DNA of 50,809 nucleotides from Lentimicrobium sp. Lineage in GTDB: Bacteria; Bacteroidota; Bacteroidia; Bacteroidales; Lentimicrobiaceae. The first letter of the stretch is position 1; each line of letters opens with the position of its first letter. Below the pieces are notes generated by a model, which was not told the origin of the DNA, ran no database searches, and worked only from the letters and a program-made list of their open reading frames with translations. The stretch is taken from positions 1 through 50,809 of the forward strand of contig JAMLHF010000029.1 in the NCBI GenBank assembly GCA_023957275.1. The letters are read 5' to 3'. Position numbers and translations under genes: made by a program. This document shows, one piece after another, positions 19,453 to 27,759 of the stretch.

Positions 19453-19490
19453 ATAAACGCCCGCCGGAAAATGTCCCGGCGGGCGTTTAT
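19453..19490. terminator. Bidirectional terminator between convergent genes
   Basis: A 15-bp perfect inverted repeat (19453-19467 with 19476-19490) with an 8-nt loop and a GC-rich core flanked by A and T tracts on both sides. It lies 18 nt after the HEYGH gene and faces the rubrerythrin-like gene on the other strand. Confidence 0.75.
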
Positions 19491-19621
19491 CTTTGAAGTC
19501 TTCCAATTGCGGCCTGGATCTTAACAGATGAAAAAAACATCAGGTTACAATCAGCCGGCAGGTATCGTCAACTTCAGAACAGAGAGAAAACCACTTTCTC
19601 CGCACTGACAGCATCCACAGC

Positions 19622-20119
19622 TCAGAAGGGCCAGAACTGGTTATCGTACCAGATATCCTCCTTCAACTGTTCATTCAGCTCATGCAGAATCTTGTGATGC
19701 CCTTTCTCCCAGTCGGCAAGCCATGAGTACAACTCCTTTTCGTTGGGATCAGTTGCTTCTGCCGCCTGTTTTGAATAAACCTCAATGGCTTTGGTTTCCA
19801 TATCAATGGCTGCTGAAATGGCTGCGGCTTCGAAACTGGCGGCACTGATCTGCTTACGGATGCTATCCGACAGGATCAGCTCCACCACCCCGGGATCGGC
19901 TTTCAGGTCGATCTTTTCAAATTTCTGATCCTTGCTGTAACTTGCAAACTGCTTTGAAAGGAATTCCACATGCGTTTGTTCCTCTTCAGCCATCATACTG
20001 AAGATCTTCTTCACCTCCTGGCTGGATGCCTGTTCGGCAACCTTTTCATAAAATGCCTTGCCCCTTTTCTCCATCAGAATGGCAGTCTTAAGGATTTCGG
20101 TAGATTTTTTGTTCTCCAT
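19622..20119 (-). CDS. Rubrerythrin/ferritin-like diiron protein
   Basis: 165 residues forming a four-helix ferritin-like domain. Putative metal ligands are E17 (MEKRGKAFYE), E47 and H50 (EEEQTH), E108 (METKAIEVY), and E138 and H141 (EKGHHKIL), the two ExxH pairs of the rubrerythrin family. No rubredoxin (Cys4) domain is present, so it is a short erythrin-type protein rather than classical rubrerythrin. The likely role is handling of peroxide or iron under oxidative stress; an electron donor is not encoded nearby. It is a single gene read from the minus strand. Confidence 0.85.
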   Translation of the reverse strand: MENKKSTEILKTAILMEKRGKAFYEKVAEQASSQEVKKIFSMMAEEEQTHVEFLSKQFASYSKDQKFEKIDLKADPGVVELILSDSIRKQISAASFEAAAISAAIDMETKAIEVYSKQAAEATDPNEKELYSWLADWEKGHHKILHELNEQLKEDIWYDNQFWPF

Positions 20120-20163
20120 ATCTATGTTGTATTTGATGTTTCGCTGTAAAATGCAATCCCTTA

Positions 20164-20179
20164 CAAACCTACAAAATTA
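20164..20179 (-). promoter_or_regulatory. Possible -7 elements upstream of rubrerythrin-like gene
   Basis: On the minus strand two adjacent matches to TAnnTTTG occur: TAATTTTG (20179-20172) and TAGGTTTG (20171-20164), 45-60 nt upstream of the start codon. No clear TTG/TTTG -33 element is found at the proper spacing, so this remains tentative. Confidence 0.35.
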
Positions 20180-20211
20180 CCCTGATAAAAAACATGAAGA
20201 CCGGCATAAAG

Positions 20212-20245
20212 TTTGGACCGAAGCCGGAATTAATCGTTAAATTTG
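20212..20245 (+). promoter_or_regulatory. Bacteroidota-type promoter for the kinase-RapZ operon
   Basis: TTTG at 20212-20215 is followed, after 22 nt, by TAAATTTG at 20238-20245, an exact TAnnTTTG match. The downstream start codon is at 20296, giving a leader of roughly 45 nt. It would drive the five-gene unit to 25917. Confidence 0.6.
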
Positions 20246-20295
20246 CATGACCAGCCGGATTCAGGCACCATCAGAAAAAGCAACCCACAAGCGGT

Positions 20296-21711
20296 ATGAG
20301 CGGAAATACCAGTATACTGAACACCCTTTTCAGGCAATGGAGCGGAAAGGAAGCCATTAAAACAGAAATTTTGCCGGCTTCAGGCTCTGACAGGGTTTAC
20401 TACCGCATTTCGGGGCAGGACATCACCGCCATTGGCGCATGGAATCCGGACAAACGTGAAAATGCAGCCTTTACAGCCTTTTCGCGCCACTTTGCCGCGA
20501 AAGGGTTACCGGTACCTGAAGTATTTCTGAATGACGAATCAGGGATGGCCTACCTGCAAACCGACCTGGGCGATCAGAACCTTTTCGGGATACTCAGCGA
20601 TGAAGGCCTTTCCGAACGCGTGAAAGAGCTCTACCGGCAAGTGGTTCACTGGCTTCCGCGCTTTCAGATCAGCGGCGGAGAAGGCCTCGGTTATTCGCTC
20701 TGCTATCCGCGTCAGGCGTTTGACCGGCAAAGTATGATGTGGGACCTGAATTATTTCAAGTATTATTTCGTCAGGCTTTCGGGATTTAACTTTGACGAAC
20801 AGGCGCTCGAAGATGATTTCGACCGGCTGACATCCTTTCTGCTTCAGGCTGATTCAGATTATTTCCTATACAGGGACTTCCAGTCGCGCAACATTATGAT
20901 TTCCGGTGGCAGGCCGTTCTTTATCGACTTCCAGGGAGGCCGGAAAGGACCATTGCAATACGACATCGCTTCGCTGCTTTTTGACGCCAAAGCCAACCTG
21001 CCCAATATCTTCAGGAACGAGTTGCTCAACCTTTACATTCAGGAAGCTTCCGCACTGACGGAAATTAACAAGGAATTATTTCTGAAGTATTATCACGGAT
21101 TTGTGCTTATCCGTATACTTCAGGCCCTGGGAGCGTATGGATTCAGGGGCTTTTACCAGAAAAAGGAACATTTTCTGCAAAGTATTCCCTTTGCACTCGA
21201 TAATCTCGACCATCTGCTGACGCATCATCATCCTGAAATTGAAATGCCTGCGCTGGAAAAACTGTTGCACAGGTTTATCACCAGCGAAAGCCTGAGAAGC
21301 CATGCAAAACCAGCCCTGAAAGTCAGCGTGAAAAGTTTTTCTTACAGAAACAGTATTCCTGAAGATCCCACAGGCAACGGCGGCGGCTTTGTTTTCGACT
21401 GCAGGGCCCTGCCCAACCCGGGCAGACTCGATGAATACAAAAAGCTCAGCGGTCAGGATGATCCGGTAATCCGTTACCTCAGCGCTCAGCCTGAGACCGG
21501 CATTTTCCTCGCCAGTGTCTTTACCCTGGTGGATCAGGCCGTGGAAAATTATATTTCGCGCGGGTTTGAGCACCTGATGGTCAGTTTCGGATGCACCGGC
21601 GGACAGCACCGCTCGGTTTACTGCGCCGGACAACTTGCAAAACACCTGAATAAAAGATTCGGCATGCAGATACAACCCGATCATACCCAACGCGCAAACT
21701 GGATTGCATAA
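20296..21711 (+). CDS. AmgK-like aminoglycoside-phosphotransferase-fold kinase fused to RapZ C-terminal domain
   Basis: 471 residues. Residues about 1-330 form an APH-fold kinase. The catalytic loop is YRDFQSRNIM (D194) and the metal-binding motif is FIDFQGGRKGPLQYDIASLL (D211), the form seen in AmgK-type N-acetylmuramate/N-acetylglucosamine anomeric kinases. Residues about 345-471 match the C-terminal domain of RapZ: FVFDCRALPNPGR and VSFGCTGGQHRSVYCAGQLA, the latter near residues 430-448. In RapZ this region binds glucosamine-6-phosphate. The fusion joins a cell-wall amino-sugar kinase to a sensor domain for the same metabolism. A MurU-like nucleotidyltransferase follows three genes later, which supports a peptidoglycan-recycling role. 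The exact sugar substrate is inferred. Confidence 0.82.
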   Translation: MSGNTSILNTLFRQWSGKEAIKTEILPASGSDRVYYRISGQDITAIGAWNPDKRENAAFTAFSRHFAAKGLPVPEVFLNDESGMAYLQTDLGDQNLFGILSDEGLSERVKELYRQVVHWLPRFQISGGEGLGYSLCYPRQAFDRQSMMWDLNYFKYYFVRLSGFNFDEQALEDDFDRLTSFLLQADSDYFLYRDFQSRNIMISGGRPFFIDFQGGRKGPLQYDIASLLFDAKANLPNIFRNELLNLYIQEASALTEINKELFLKYYHGFVLIRILQALGAYGFRGFYQKKEHFLQSIPFALDNLDHLLTHHHPEIEMPALEKLLHRFITSESLRSHAKPALKVSVKSFSYRNSIPEDPTGNGGGFVFDCRALPNPGRLDEYKKLSGQDDPVIRYLSAQPETGIFLASVFTLVDQAVENYISRGFEHLMVSFGCTGGQHRSVYCAGQLAKHLNKRFGMQIQPDHTQRANWIA

Positions 21712-21785
21712 AATCTGTTTATCCTTTGTCAGCCAGCCGGTGACATTCCGGAACAGGATAAAACGGAAAATAAATTTCATGGATC

Positions 21786-21914
21786 ATGAGCAAAACTATG
21801 TGCGAAAAAGGTAAAAAGGGAGAAAAAGATACCAATGAACCAAAATACAAATGCAAAAAATGCGGCGCCCTGGTTAAGAAAGAAAAGCAGGTCTGCAAAC
21901 CAAAGGAATTGTAA
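21786..21914 (+). CDS. Small zinc-ribbon-like protein (42 aa)
   Basis: A 42-residue ORF, very rich in Lys (about one third of residues), with cysteines at C6, C23, C26 and C36. The segment KYKCKKCGALVKKEKQVCKP resembles half of a zinc ribbon (CxxCG, then a single Cys). It sits in the 221-nt space between the kinase gene and the next gene, in the same direction, and ends 18 nt before that gene's start. Similar tiny Lys/Cys-rich proteins occur in Bacteroidota, often unannotated. Function is unknown; nucleic acid or metal binding is possible. Confidence 0.6.
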   Translation: MSKTMCEKGKKGEKDTNEPKYKCKKCGALVKKEKQVCKPKEL

Positions 21915-21932
21915 TCCCGAACCATTTTCTGA

Positions 21933-22313
21933 ATGAAAGAACCATTCGATATCGAGCCTTTCAAGGCCGAAGCCGAAGTCATCAGGCAAACCGTTGAACA
22001 GATAAGAAAGGATTTTGCCATGTTCGGACTGGATGTGGATTTTCCGCTGAACATGAATATGGCCTATACCGAACTATTCAATCAGCTGGATTTTCATGTA
22101 TCAGGACTGCTCACGGGAAATGTGCAGAAGCTGATGGCCTTGCTCTACCAGATTGACATTCCCGAGAAGAATATCCTCAAAGCCTGGGAGGCCCATCCCG
22201 AATTTTCCCATTCGCAGGTAATCGCCGAACTGGTGATCTACCGGGAACTCAAAAAGGTGATTTTCAGGAATTATTATAAGTATTATAAACTCGACGACCC
22301 CCCCGAAGAATGA
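21933..22313 (+). CDS. Conserved hypothetical protein (126 aa)
   Basis: A 126-residue soluble, mostly helical protein with acidic N- and C-termini (MKEPFDIEPF, KLDDPPEE) and a tyrosine-rich tail (NYYKYYKL). No signal peptide, membrane segment or recognised catalytic motif is visible. Its last codons overlap the start of the nucleotidyltransferase gene (ATGA), so it is translated with it. I do not recognise the family; it may be a small partner of the sugar-nucleotide enzymes around it. Confidence 0.7.
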   Translation: MKEPFDIEPFKAEAEVIRQTVEQIRKDFAMFGLDVDFPLNMNMAYTELFNQLDFHVSGLLTGNVQKLMALLYQIDIPEKNILKAWEAHPEFSHSQVIAELVIYRELKKVIFRNYYKYYKLDDPPEE

Positions 22314-23059
22314 AAGCGATGATTCTGGCGGCCGGACTGGGCAGCAGGCTGAAACCGCTGACCGACCACTGTCCAAAGGCGCTCCTGCAGGCCGGGCCGT
22401 ACACCCTGCTCGAATTTGCCATCCGAAAACTGAAAGCTGCCGGGTTTGATGAACTGATCATCAACGTGCATCATCACGCACCTATGATCATCAGTTACCT
22501 GGAGAGAAACCTGAATTTCGGCTGCGAAATCAGCATTTCAGATGAGTCGGATCAGCTGCTCGACACGGGCGGAGGGATTCAGAAAGCATCCTGGTTCTTC
22601 AGCGACGGGCAACCCTTTCTGGTATACAACGCGGACATCATCGGCGACCTCGACCTCTCCGCCCTTTATGCCTGCCACCTTAAACAGCAGAGCCTTGCAA
22701 CGCTGGTGGTGCGCAAAAGGGTAACAAACCGATATCTGCTTTTCGGCACAAACAGTCAGCTCTGCGGATGGGAAAATTTACAAACAGGTGAAAGGCGCAT
22801 TGCCCGGGCAAGCTCAGATCCCCTTATGCAACTGGCTTTCAGCGGCATACATGTGATTAACCCGGAAATTTTCCCGCTTATCCAAACAAAAGGCAGATTC
22901 TCCATCATCGACACCTATCTGGCGCTGGCCGGAAGTAATCTCATTACCGGTTACCTTGACGAAAGTCAGCTATGGGCGGACGCCGGAAAACCGGAAAGCC
23001 TGAATCAGGCCGGTGAGATTGCAAAACTGATTACTTTTAGCGATAGAAATTCTGTATGA
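22310..23059 (+). CDS. MurU-like sugar-1-phosphate nucleotidyltransferase
   Basis: 249 residues, one GT-A-fold nucleotidyltransferase domain. The N-terminal MILAAGLGSRLKPLTDHCPKAL is the nucleotide-binding signature (GxGxRxxPLT, PKAL). LVYNADIIGDLDL supplies the metal-binding Asp, and LDTGGGIQKA is the sugar-loop motif usual in MurU and mannose-1-phosphate guanylyltransferases. With an AmgK-like kinase in the same operon, the best reading is uridylylation of N-acetylmuramate-1-phosphate in the AmgK-MurU cell-wall recycling route. A mannose-1-phosphate or glucose-1-phosphate enzyme cannot be excluded. Its start overlaps the previous stop, and its stop overlaps the next start. Confidence 0.8.
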   Translation: MKAMILAAGLGSRLKPLTDHCPKALLQAGPYTLLEFAIRKLKAAGFDELIINVHHHAPMIISYLERNLNFGCEISISDESDQLLDTGGGIQKASWFFSDGQPFLVYNADIIGDLDLSALYACHLKQQSLATLVVRKRVTNRYLLFGTNSQLCGWENLQTGERRIARASSDPLMQLAFSGIHVINPEIFPLIQTKGRFSIIDTYLALAGSNLITGYLDESQLWADAGKPESLNQAGEIAKLITFSDRNSV

Positions 23060-25917
23060 TGCATCAACCGTTTCTTGAAAAACTTGCCCTTCATATCCAC
23101 GAAAAGCACCCCGGTCTGGGGCAGCGCCTGTGTATCGTGCTTCCCAACCGCCGGGCCGGCCTTTTCCTGAAACGTCACCTTATCCCGGCAGGAGACGTCC
23201 CTGTGTGGGCACCATCCATCTTCTCAATGGAAGATTTTATTACCAGTCTTTCCGGACTTCAGGTAGCCGATCCGCTGGAACTGATGACCACGCTGTACGA
23301 AGCGCACCTGAAAACCGAAGGCAGCGCCGCTTCGGACTTCGACGGGTTTTACGGATGGGGGCGGGGACTGATCCGTGACTTCGAGGACACAGACCAGTAT
23401 CTGATAAAACCCGACACCTTGTTTACTTACCTGAGCGAATCCAAAGCCATGGCGCTCTGGAACCCGGACCAGCGGCCACTCACTGATTTTGAAACGAAAT
23501 ACCTGAAGTTCTTCAACTCCCTTACTGATTATTACAAAGAATACACCCGGAATCTGCTCGGCAGAAAAAACGCCTATCACGGCCTCGCCTGCCGTGTGGT
23601 TGCAGAATCGCCTGAAGCGTATTGCGATGCTGTTCAGTGGGACCATATCCTCTTTGCCGGCTTCAATGCATTAACCCCGGCGCAACTTACGATAATCCGG
23701 TATTTTATCAAATCCGGAAAAGCTGAGATCCTGTGGGACGCTGACGCTTACTACCTGGAAAATGCCCATCAGGAAGCCGGGCTGTTTCTCAGAAAATACA
23801 AGGAAGACCAGGGCCTGGGCGGATTCGATGAAATCACAGACTATTTTAAAACATCCGCACGGAATATCACCATAGCAGGCGTGCCGCGATTCACCGCACA
23901 GGCCAACCTTGCCGGAAGCATACTGAAGAATCTGACGGAAGCCGGAGACCCCGCTATCCTCAACAAAACGGCGGTAGTGCTGGCCGATGAATCCCTGTTG
24001 CTTCCCCTGCTGAACGCCATACCTCCGGAAGCAGGCGATTTCAACATCACCATGGGATTTCCGCTGCAGCAATCGCCGGTTTACAACCTGTTCGACAGTA
24101 TTTTTGAAATGCACGTTCATGCCACCGAAGGCAAATCAGCCGGGGAAGCCCGGTTTTATTACCGCCATCTGCTGGCAGTACTGCAACACAGCTACATACA
24201 GTATCTGGCCGGCCAGCAGGCATTGGCACCCGTAATCTCAGGCATCCGGAACAGCAACAAACCATTCGCAGGAATTTCTGACCTTGAAACGGCCGGTGAT
24301 CAGTCTGAAGGCCTGGGTAAACTGCTGCATCTGCTCATGAAAAAGCCCGTTTCGGTTTACGGTTTCACCCGACAGCTTGCCGGAATCATCAATACCCTCA
24401 AAAGCGGGCTGACAGAAGGAACGGAGAAAGAGCGCCGGATAAATCAGGCTGAGAACGAGATACTTTACAATATTGCACTGATCATCAACAAACTGCAGGT
24501 TCTTGTCGGCAAGGCCGGTTATATTGGTGAACTGCGCACCCTGCATACCCTTTTCAGGGAAGCGGCAGCAGCCAGCCCTGTAGCCTTTTACGGTGAACCA
24601 CTGAAAGGGATACAGGTGATGGGAATGCTTGAAACCCGTGTGCTGGATTTCGAAAATATCATCCTGATTTCGGCCAACGAAGACATACTTCCATCCGCCA
24701 GGAATCACAACACCTTTATTCCGTTCGAAATCAGGCGCGAGTTCGGGCTTCCGACACACCACGAACAACAGGCTGTTTTCGCCTACCATTTTTACCGGCT
24801 GCTGCAGCGTTGCACCAATGCCTGGCTGATCTACAACGCGGAAGCCGACGAACTCGGCGGAGGAGAGAAGAGCAGGTTTCTGAGTCAGATCATGCATGAA
24901 TTACCGGCCTGCAGCCCGCTGAATCATATCAGTGAAGTAAAGCCGGCTTTCGACGCGAAACTGGGCATGCCCGGTGAAATTACGGTGCATAAAGATGAAG
25001 CCATTCTCGAAAAAATCACAGCCATTTCCCGAAAAGGCATCTCCCCTACCGCGATCACCCAATACCTGAACTGCTCCCTTAAATATTACTTCAATTATGT
25101 ACTCGGGCCAGGCGAAACGGAAGAGGTTGAAGAAACCATGGACTTCCGCACCCTGGGTACCATCATCCATGAAGTGGTTCAGCGCTTCTTTGAACCCTTT
25201 GTGGGGAGCTTCCCGCTGGAGCATGACTACAATCAGATGCAGAAACAGGCGGAACAGGCCATAGCCGAAGCCCTGCAGAAACACTTCCCGGGAGGGGAAA
25301 CCACAAAAGGACGCAACCTCCTGATCATTAAAGTCGCGGAAGTATGGATCAGGCGTTTCCTCGAAATGGAAGCCGAAACCGGATACAATACTGCCAACGG
25401 GGACCATCTGATCGCGCTGGAAAAACAACTGACGGCCCCCCTGACCATCGATGTCCCCGGACAAGGAAAAATTACTGTAACGCTGAAAGGCACCGCCGAC
25501 CGCATCGACCGGGTAAACGGACACACCCGCATCATCGACTACAAAACCGGGAAAGTTGAAGCAAGATCACTGAAAATCAATGATGTCGCGTCAGTGTTTG
25601 CGCCCGCCAAAGAAATCAAGGAAAAAGCGTTTCAGTTATTATTTTACCTCTACCTTGCCGGAAGGGAAAATAGTGCCGCGGGTGACTTCAGTGCCGGAAT
25701 CATCACCTTCCGCTCACTTAAAGACGGGTATCTGCCATTGTTGCTCCAGAATAACGACTCTCAGCCTGTATCAGAAGCTTTTGAAGATGAGCTGACCCGG
25801 CTGCTGGAAGAGCTATTCAATCCCGGGGTTCCCTTCGCACAGACCACTTTCAGGGAGCATTGCAGCAACTGCCCCTATAAAGCCATCTGCAACAGGGATG
25901 AGGTGAAGAGATTTTAA
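23056..25917 (+). CDS. AddB-like PD-(D/E)XK nuclease with Fe-S cysteines
   Basis: 953 residues. The N-terminus (CIVLPNRRAGLFLKRHL) matches AddB-type proteins, whose helicase-like domains no longer bind ATP well. The C-terminal nuclease domain has H705 (LGTIIHEVVQRFF), D815 (DRIDR) and D828-K830 (IDYKTGK), the PD-(D/E)XK catalytic set. C673 and the C-terminal cluster C936, C939 and C945 (CSNCPYKAIC) would hold the 4Fe-4S cluster of this family. The role is processing of double-strand breaks with a helicase partner (AddA/RecB-like). No AddA gene follows here; the neighbour is a convergent methyltransferase. The start overlaps the nucleotidyltransferase stop, so it is the last gene of the operon. 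Confidence 0.85.
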   Translation: MMHQPFLEKLALHIHEKHPGLGQRLCIVLPNRRAGLFLKRHLIPAGDVPVWAPSIFSMEDFITSLSGLQVADPLELMTTLYEAHLKTEGSAASDFDGFYGWGRGLIRDFEDTDQYLIKPDTLFTYLSESKAMALWNPDQRPLTDFETKYLKFFNSLTDYYKEYTRNLLGRKNAYHGLACRVVAESPEAYCDAVQWDHILFAGFNALTPAQLTIIRYFIKSGKAEILWDADAYYLENAHQEAGLFLRKYKEDQGLGGFDEITDYFKTSARNITIAGVPRFTAQANLAGSILKNLTEAGDPAILNKTAVVLADESLLLPLLNAIPPEAGDFNITMGFPLQQSPVYNLFDSIFEMHVHATEGKSAGEARFYYRHLLAVLQHSYIQYLAGQQALAPVISGIRNSNKPFAGISDLETAGDQSEGLGKLLHLLMKKPVSVYGFTRQLAGIINTLKSGLTEGTEKERRINQAENEILYNIALIINKLQVLVGKAGYIGELRTLHTLFREAAAASPVAFYGEPLKGIQVMGMLETRVLDFENIILISANEDILPSARNHNTFIPFEIRREFGLPTHHEQQAVFAYHFYRLLQRCTNAWLIYNAEADELGGGEKSRFLSQIMHELPACSPLNHISEVKPAFDAKLGMPGEITVHKDEAILEKITAISRKGISPTAITQYLNCSLKYYFNYVLGPGETEEVEETMDFRTLGTIIHEVVQRFFEPFVGSFPLEHDYNQMQKQAEQAIAEALQKHFPGGETTKGRNLLIIKVAEVWIRRFLEMEAETGYNTANGDHLIALEKQLTAPLTIDVPGQGKITVTLKGTADRIDRVNGHTRIIDYKTGKVEARSLKINDVASVFAPAKEIKEKAFQLLFYLYLAGRENSAAGDFSAGIITFRSLKDGYLPLLLQNNDSQPVSEAFEDELTRLLEELFNPGVPFAQTTFREHCSNCPYKAICNRDEVKRF

Positions 25918-26028
25918 GAATTCCGGATTGACATTGTTTTACGCCGCACGCACATCAATAAATAACCCGGTCAAACCTCAATATTTTAACAAACAGCAGA
26001 TAGTGTTATTTTTTGGCGTTCAGATCAT

Positions 26029-26754
26029 TCAGGAAGGTTTTCTTCCGATAACAACCTGGTTAACAAACAACCAGTTCAATATGCTGAGCTGTGCTATCCA
26101 TTGATCGGTTTTTAATGAGAATTGAGCAGAAACAGGAAGATGTAAATATGGCAAAAAGGAGACAGGGGCCCACATGAACTTTCGGTACTCAAGCAAATTA
26201 ATCCCGGAATCATTAATAATCCTGATCATAAGTTGTCTGGTCATTTCGGTTTCGTGGTGATCTTCCTTCAGTAATCCAAGTTTATTTGATATATGATCCC
26301 AGGCCGGAACAGGACAGGTAGCAACCAGGATTCCTCCGGGCTTTAAAACCCTGATGGATTCCTTAACAGCATCCAAGGGATTTTCAAGATGTTCGAGCAC
26401 GGCAAGAGCCGAAACAACATCGAAGCTTCCGGATTGAAGATTCTGAGGCAATCTTGTTATATCGCCATACTGAAGTTTTATATTACCGGTTAAGGGTATA
26501 GCTGCATTGAATAATTCCCGGGAATACTCGATGCCGGAAAATTCATTACCGGGAAGAATCCTGCTCATTTCCATCAGGGTTCGTCCTTCAGCCGCACCAA
26601 GATCCAGAACGTTAAGTCCCATAGTGCTGCTCAGGTATTTGTTTACGGCATATGCTACAATTCTTGCTCTTACTGATAACCGGAATTGTAACTCCGGTTT
26701 TTTCTTTCTGTCATCCGAATACTTCTGACCTAACAGACCTTTTGATTTCTCCAT
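26029..26754 (-). CDS. Class I SAM-dependent methyltransferase
   Basis: 241 residues. Motif I is VLDLGAAEGR (49-58). The acidic motif II region is FSGIEYSRELF, the motif around YGDITRLPQ follows, and FDVVSALAVLEHLENP and VLKPGGILVATCPVP complete the Methyltransf_11 pattern. The C-terminal part (IAQLSILNWLFVNQVVIGRK) is hydrophobic and may face a lipid or a protein partner. The substrate is unknown; such genes are common in polysaccharide and lipid loci. It is a single minus-strand gene with an AT-rich upstream region. Confidence 0.85.
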   Translation of the reverse strand: MEKSKGLLGQKYSDDRKKKPELQFRLSVRARIVAYAVNKYLSSTMGLNVLDLGAAEGRTLMEMSRILPGNEFSGIEYSRELFNAAIPLTGNIKLQYGDITRLPQNLQSGSFDVVSALAVLEHLENPLDAVKESIRVLKPGGILVATCPVPAWDHISNKLGLLKEDHHETEMTRQLMIRIINDSGINLLEYRKFMWAPVSFLPYLHLPVSAQFSLKTDQWIAQLSILNWLFVNQVVIGRKPS

Positions 26755-26969
26755 TTTTATTTATCAGCTATTTATTATAAAAATGTAAAAGTATACAATT
26801 TCTTATATAAAAACTTATTCAATGTCTAAATACCAATAATTTATCCGGAGTATAATTCAACGGGCTTTGGCATCAGGGATACTGCCGGATTCAATTTTAT
26901 GATCGGTAATCTCCCGGGTTTCCGGCAATGGCAATTGGCAATGACACCCTGTTCTGCTTTTTTGTATGA

Positions 26970-27323
26970 AAGACCCGGTCTGCAGGCTATCAACTTGATG
27001 AATCCTATCAACCTATGGATTTTCAAACCGGTACAGATCAGCAGTATCCATTGTTCGCTTCGCAGCTGAATATCTTCCCCAATCCGGTAAACGCATCAGG
27101 CAACTTCAGTTTTAACGCGCCCGGCTCCGGCACCGCTGAACTCAGTTTATTTGACCTTGCCGGTAAAAAAGTAGCGCACAATAGCTTACCAATCAGCACC
27201 CCGGGCATGCGGTCGCTTGCATTGAATCAGGTGTTTGGCAATCTGAAGGCACGGGAAGGGCTTTATATCCTGGAGGTAAAAAGTGATGAATTCAGGGTTT
27301 CCGGGAAGGCCATTATTGAATAA
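26970..27323 (+). pseudogene. Remnant of a T9SS-secreted protein (C-terminal sorting domain)
   Basis: The longest ATG-initiated frame (27015-27323, 102 residues) encodes almost only a T9SS type-A sorting tail: LNIFPNPVNASGNFSF, LSLFDLAGKKV, and the ending GLYILEVKSDEFRVSGKAIIE. There is no signal peptide or cargo domain. The frame is open back to a stop at 26967-26969. A second frame (about 26848-27070) reads as GFGIRDTAGFNF and similar, which looks like frameshifted secreted-protein sequence. This fits the broken 3' end of a larger gene. It could instead be a very short functional protein, but without a signal peptide that is unlikely. Confidence 0.6.
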
Positions 27324-27700
27324 TAAACCGGGTTTTTAATAAACTCTGATCCTTTATCGTATACATCTAATGAGTTGCGGGGTTCGCCAGATCAACCTAT
27401 GTCAAACTCCGCAGTTTTATACATACAGTGATCGTTGAGCAGGAAGAAATCAGCCTCAGCAGATCCCATAATCCTTAAGGCACAAAAGTCAGGAGCGCTT
27501 TCTAAATGAATAAAACGTTGAAAAAGTTGAATAAATCACCGGTTCTGCCTCTTCAACTTTCAGGCTTAACTCACGGAAACTCCTCACCGGAGTTGACCAT
27601 TTGACACCATTCTGCGAAACCCATAAACGCAAAAAACGCCTGTATCATATTGTGCTACAGACGTTTTTGGCTATTTCAGGGATAGGTTAATTCCCTCGAA
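27324..27700. other. Non-coding stretch with short inverted repeats
   Basis: No convincing gene. Short inverted repeats are present: AAAGTTGAA at 27523-27531 with TTCAACTTT at 27552-27560, and AACTCC/GGAGTT around 27577-27593. A terminator-like hairpin lies at 27632-27668. No promoter of the Bacteroidota type is evident. Confidence 0.5.
27632..27668. terminator. Terminator-like hairpin downstream of the GIY-YIG/tRNA fragment
   Basis: AAAAACG (27632-27638) and CTGTA (27640-27644) pair with TACAG (27656-27660) and CGTTTTT (27662-27668), one mismatch interrupting the stem. A and T tracts on both sides make it workable in both directions. On the minus strand it would end transcription coming through the GIY-YIG gene and the partial tRNA. 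Confidence 0.55.
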
Positions 27701-27757
27701 GCGGTCCGGACGGGACTCGAACCCGTCTCGTCACGGGTGACGAGATGACAGGCACGT
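27701..27757 (-). repeat. Partial duplicate of tRNA-Asp 3' part with a replaced hairpin
   Basis: Positions 27701-27725 are identical to 28032-28056 (acceptor 3' strand and T arm of tRNA-Asp), and 27746-27757 are identical to 28069-28080 (anticodon-stem region). Between these, 12 nt of the intact tRNA are replaced by a 20-nt perfect hairpin (TCTCGTCA, 27726-27733, with TGACGAGA, 27738-27745). The 5' half of the tRNA is missing, so this is not a functional tRNA. The two copies flank the GIY-YIG gene as direct repeats. Confidence 0.8.
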
Positions 27758-27759
27758 TT

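Noticed and set aside
24238-24897. A 219-codon open frame on the minus strand inside the AddB-like gene, and similar long antisense frames (for example 30846-31526)
   Set aside because: They oppose genes with clear conserved motifs, encode no recognisable domain and reflect codon bias of the real gene.
27015-27323. A functional small gene
   Set aside because: It is almost only a T9SS tail with no signal peptide, so a remnant is the better explanation.
27701-27757. A second tRNA-Asp gene
   Set aside because: The 5' half is missing and the anticodon-region sequence is replaced by a hairpin, so no cloverleaf can form.
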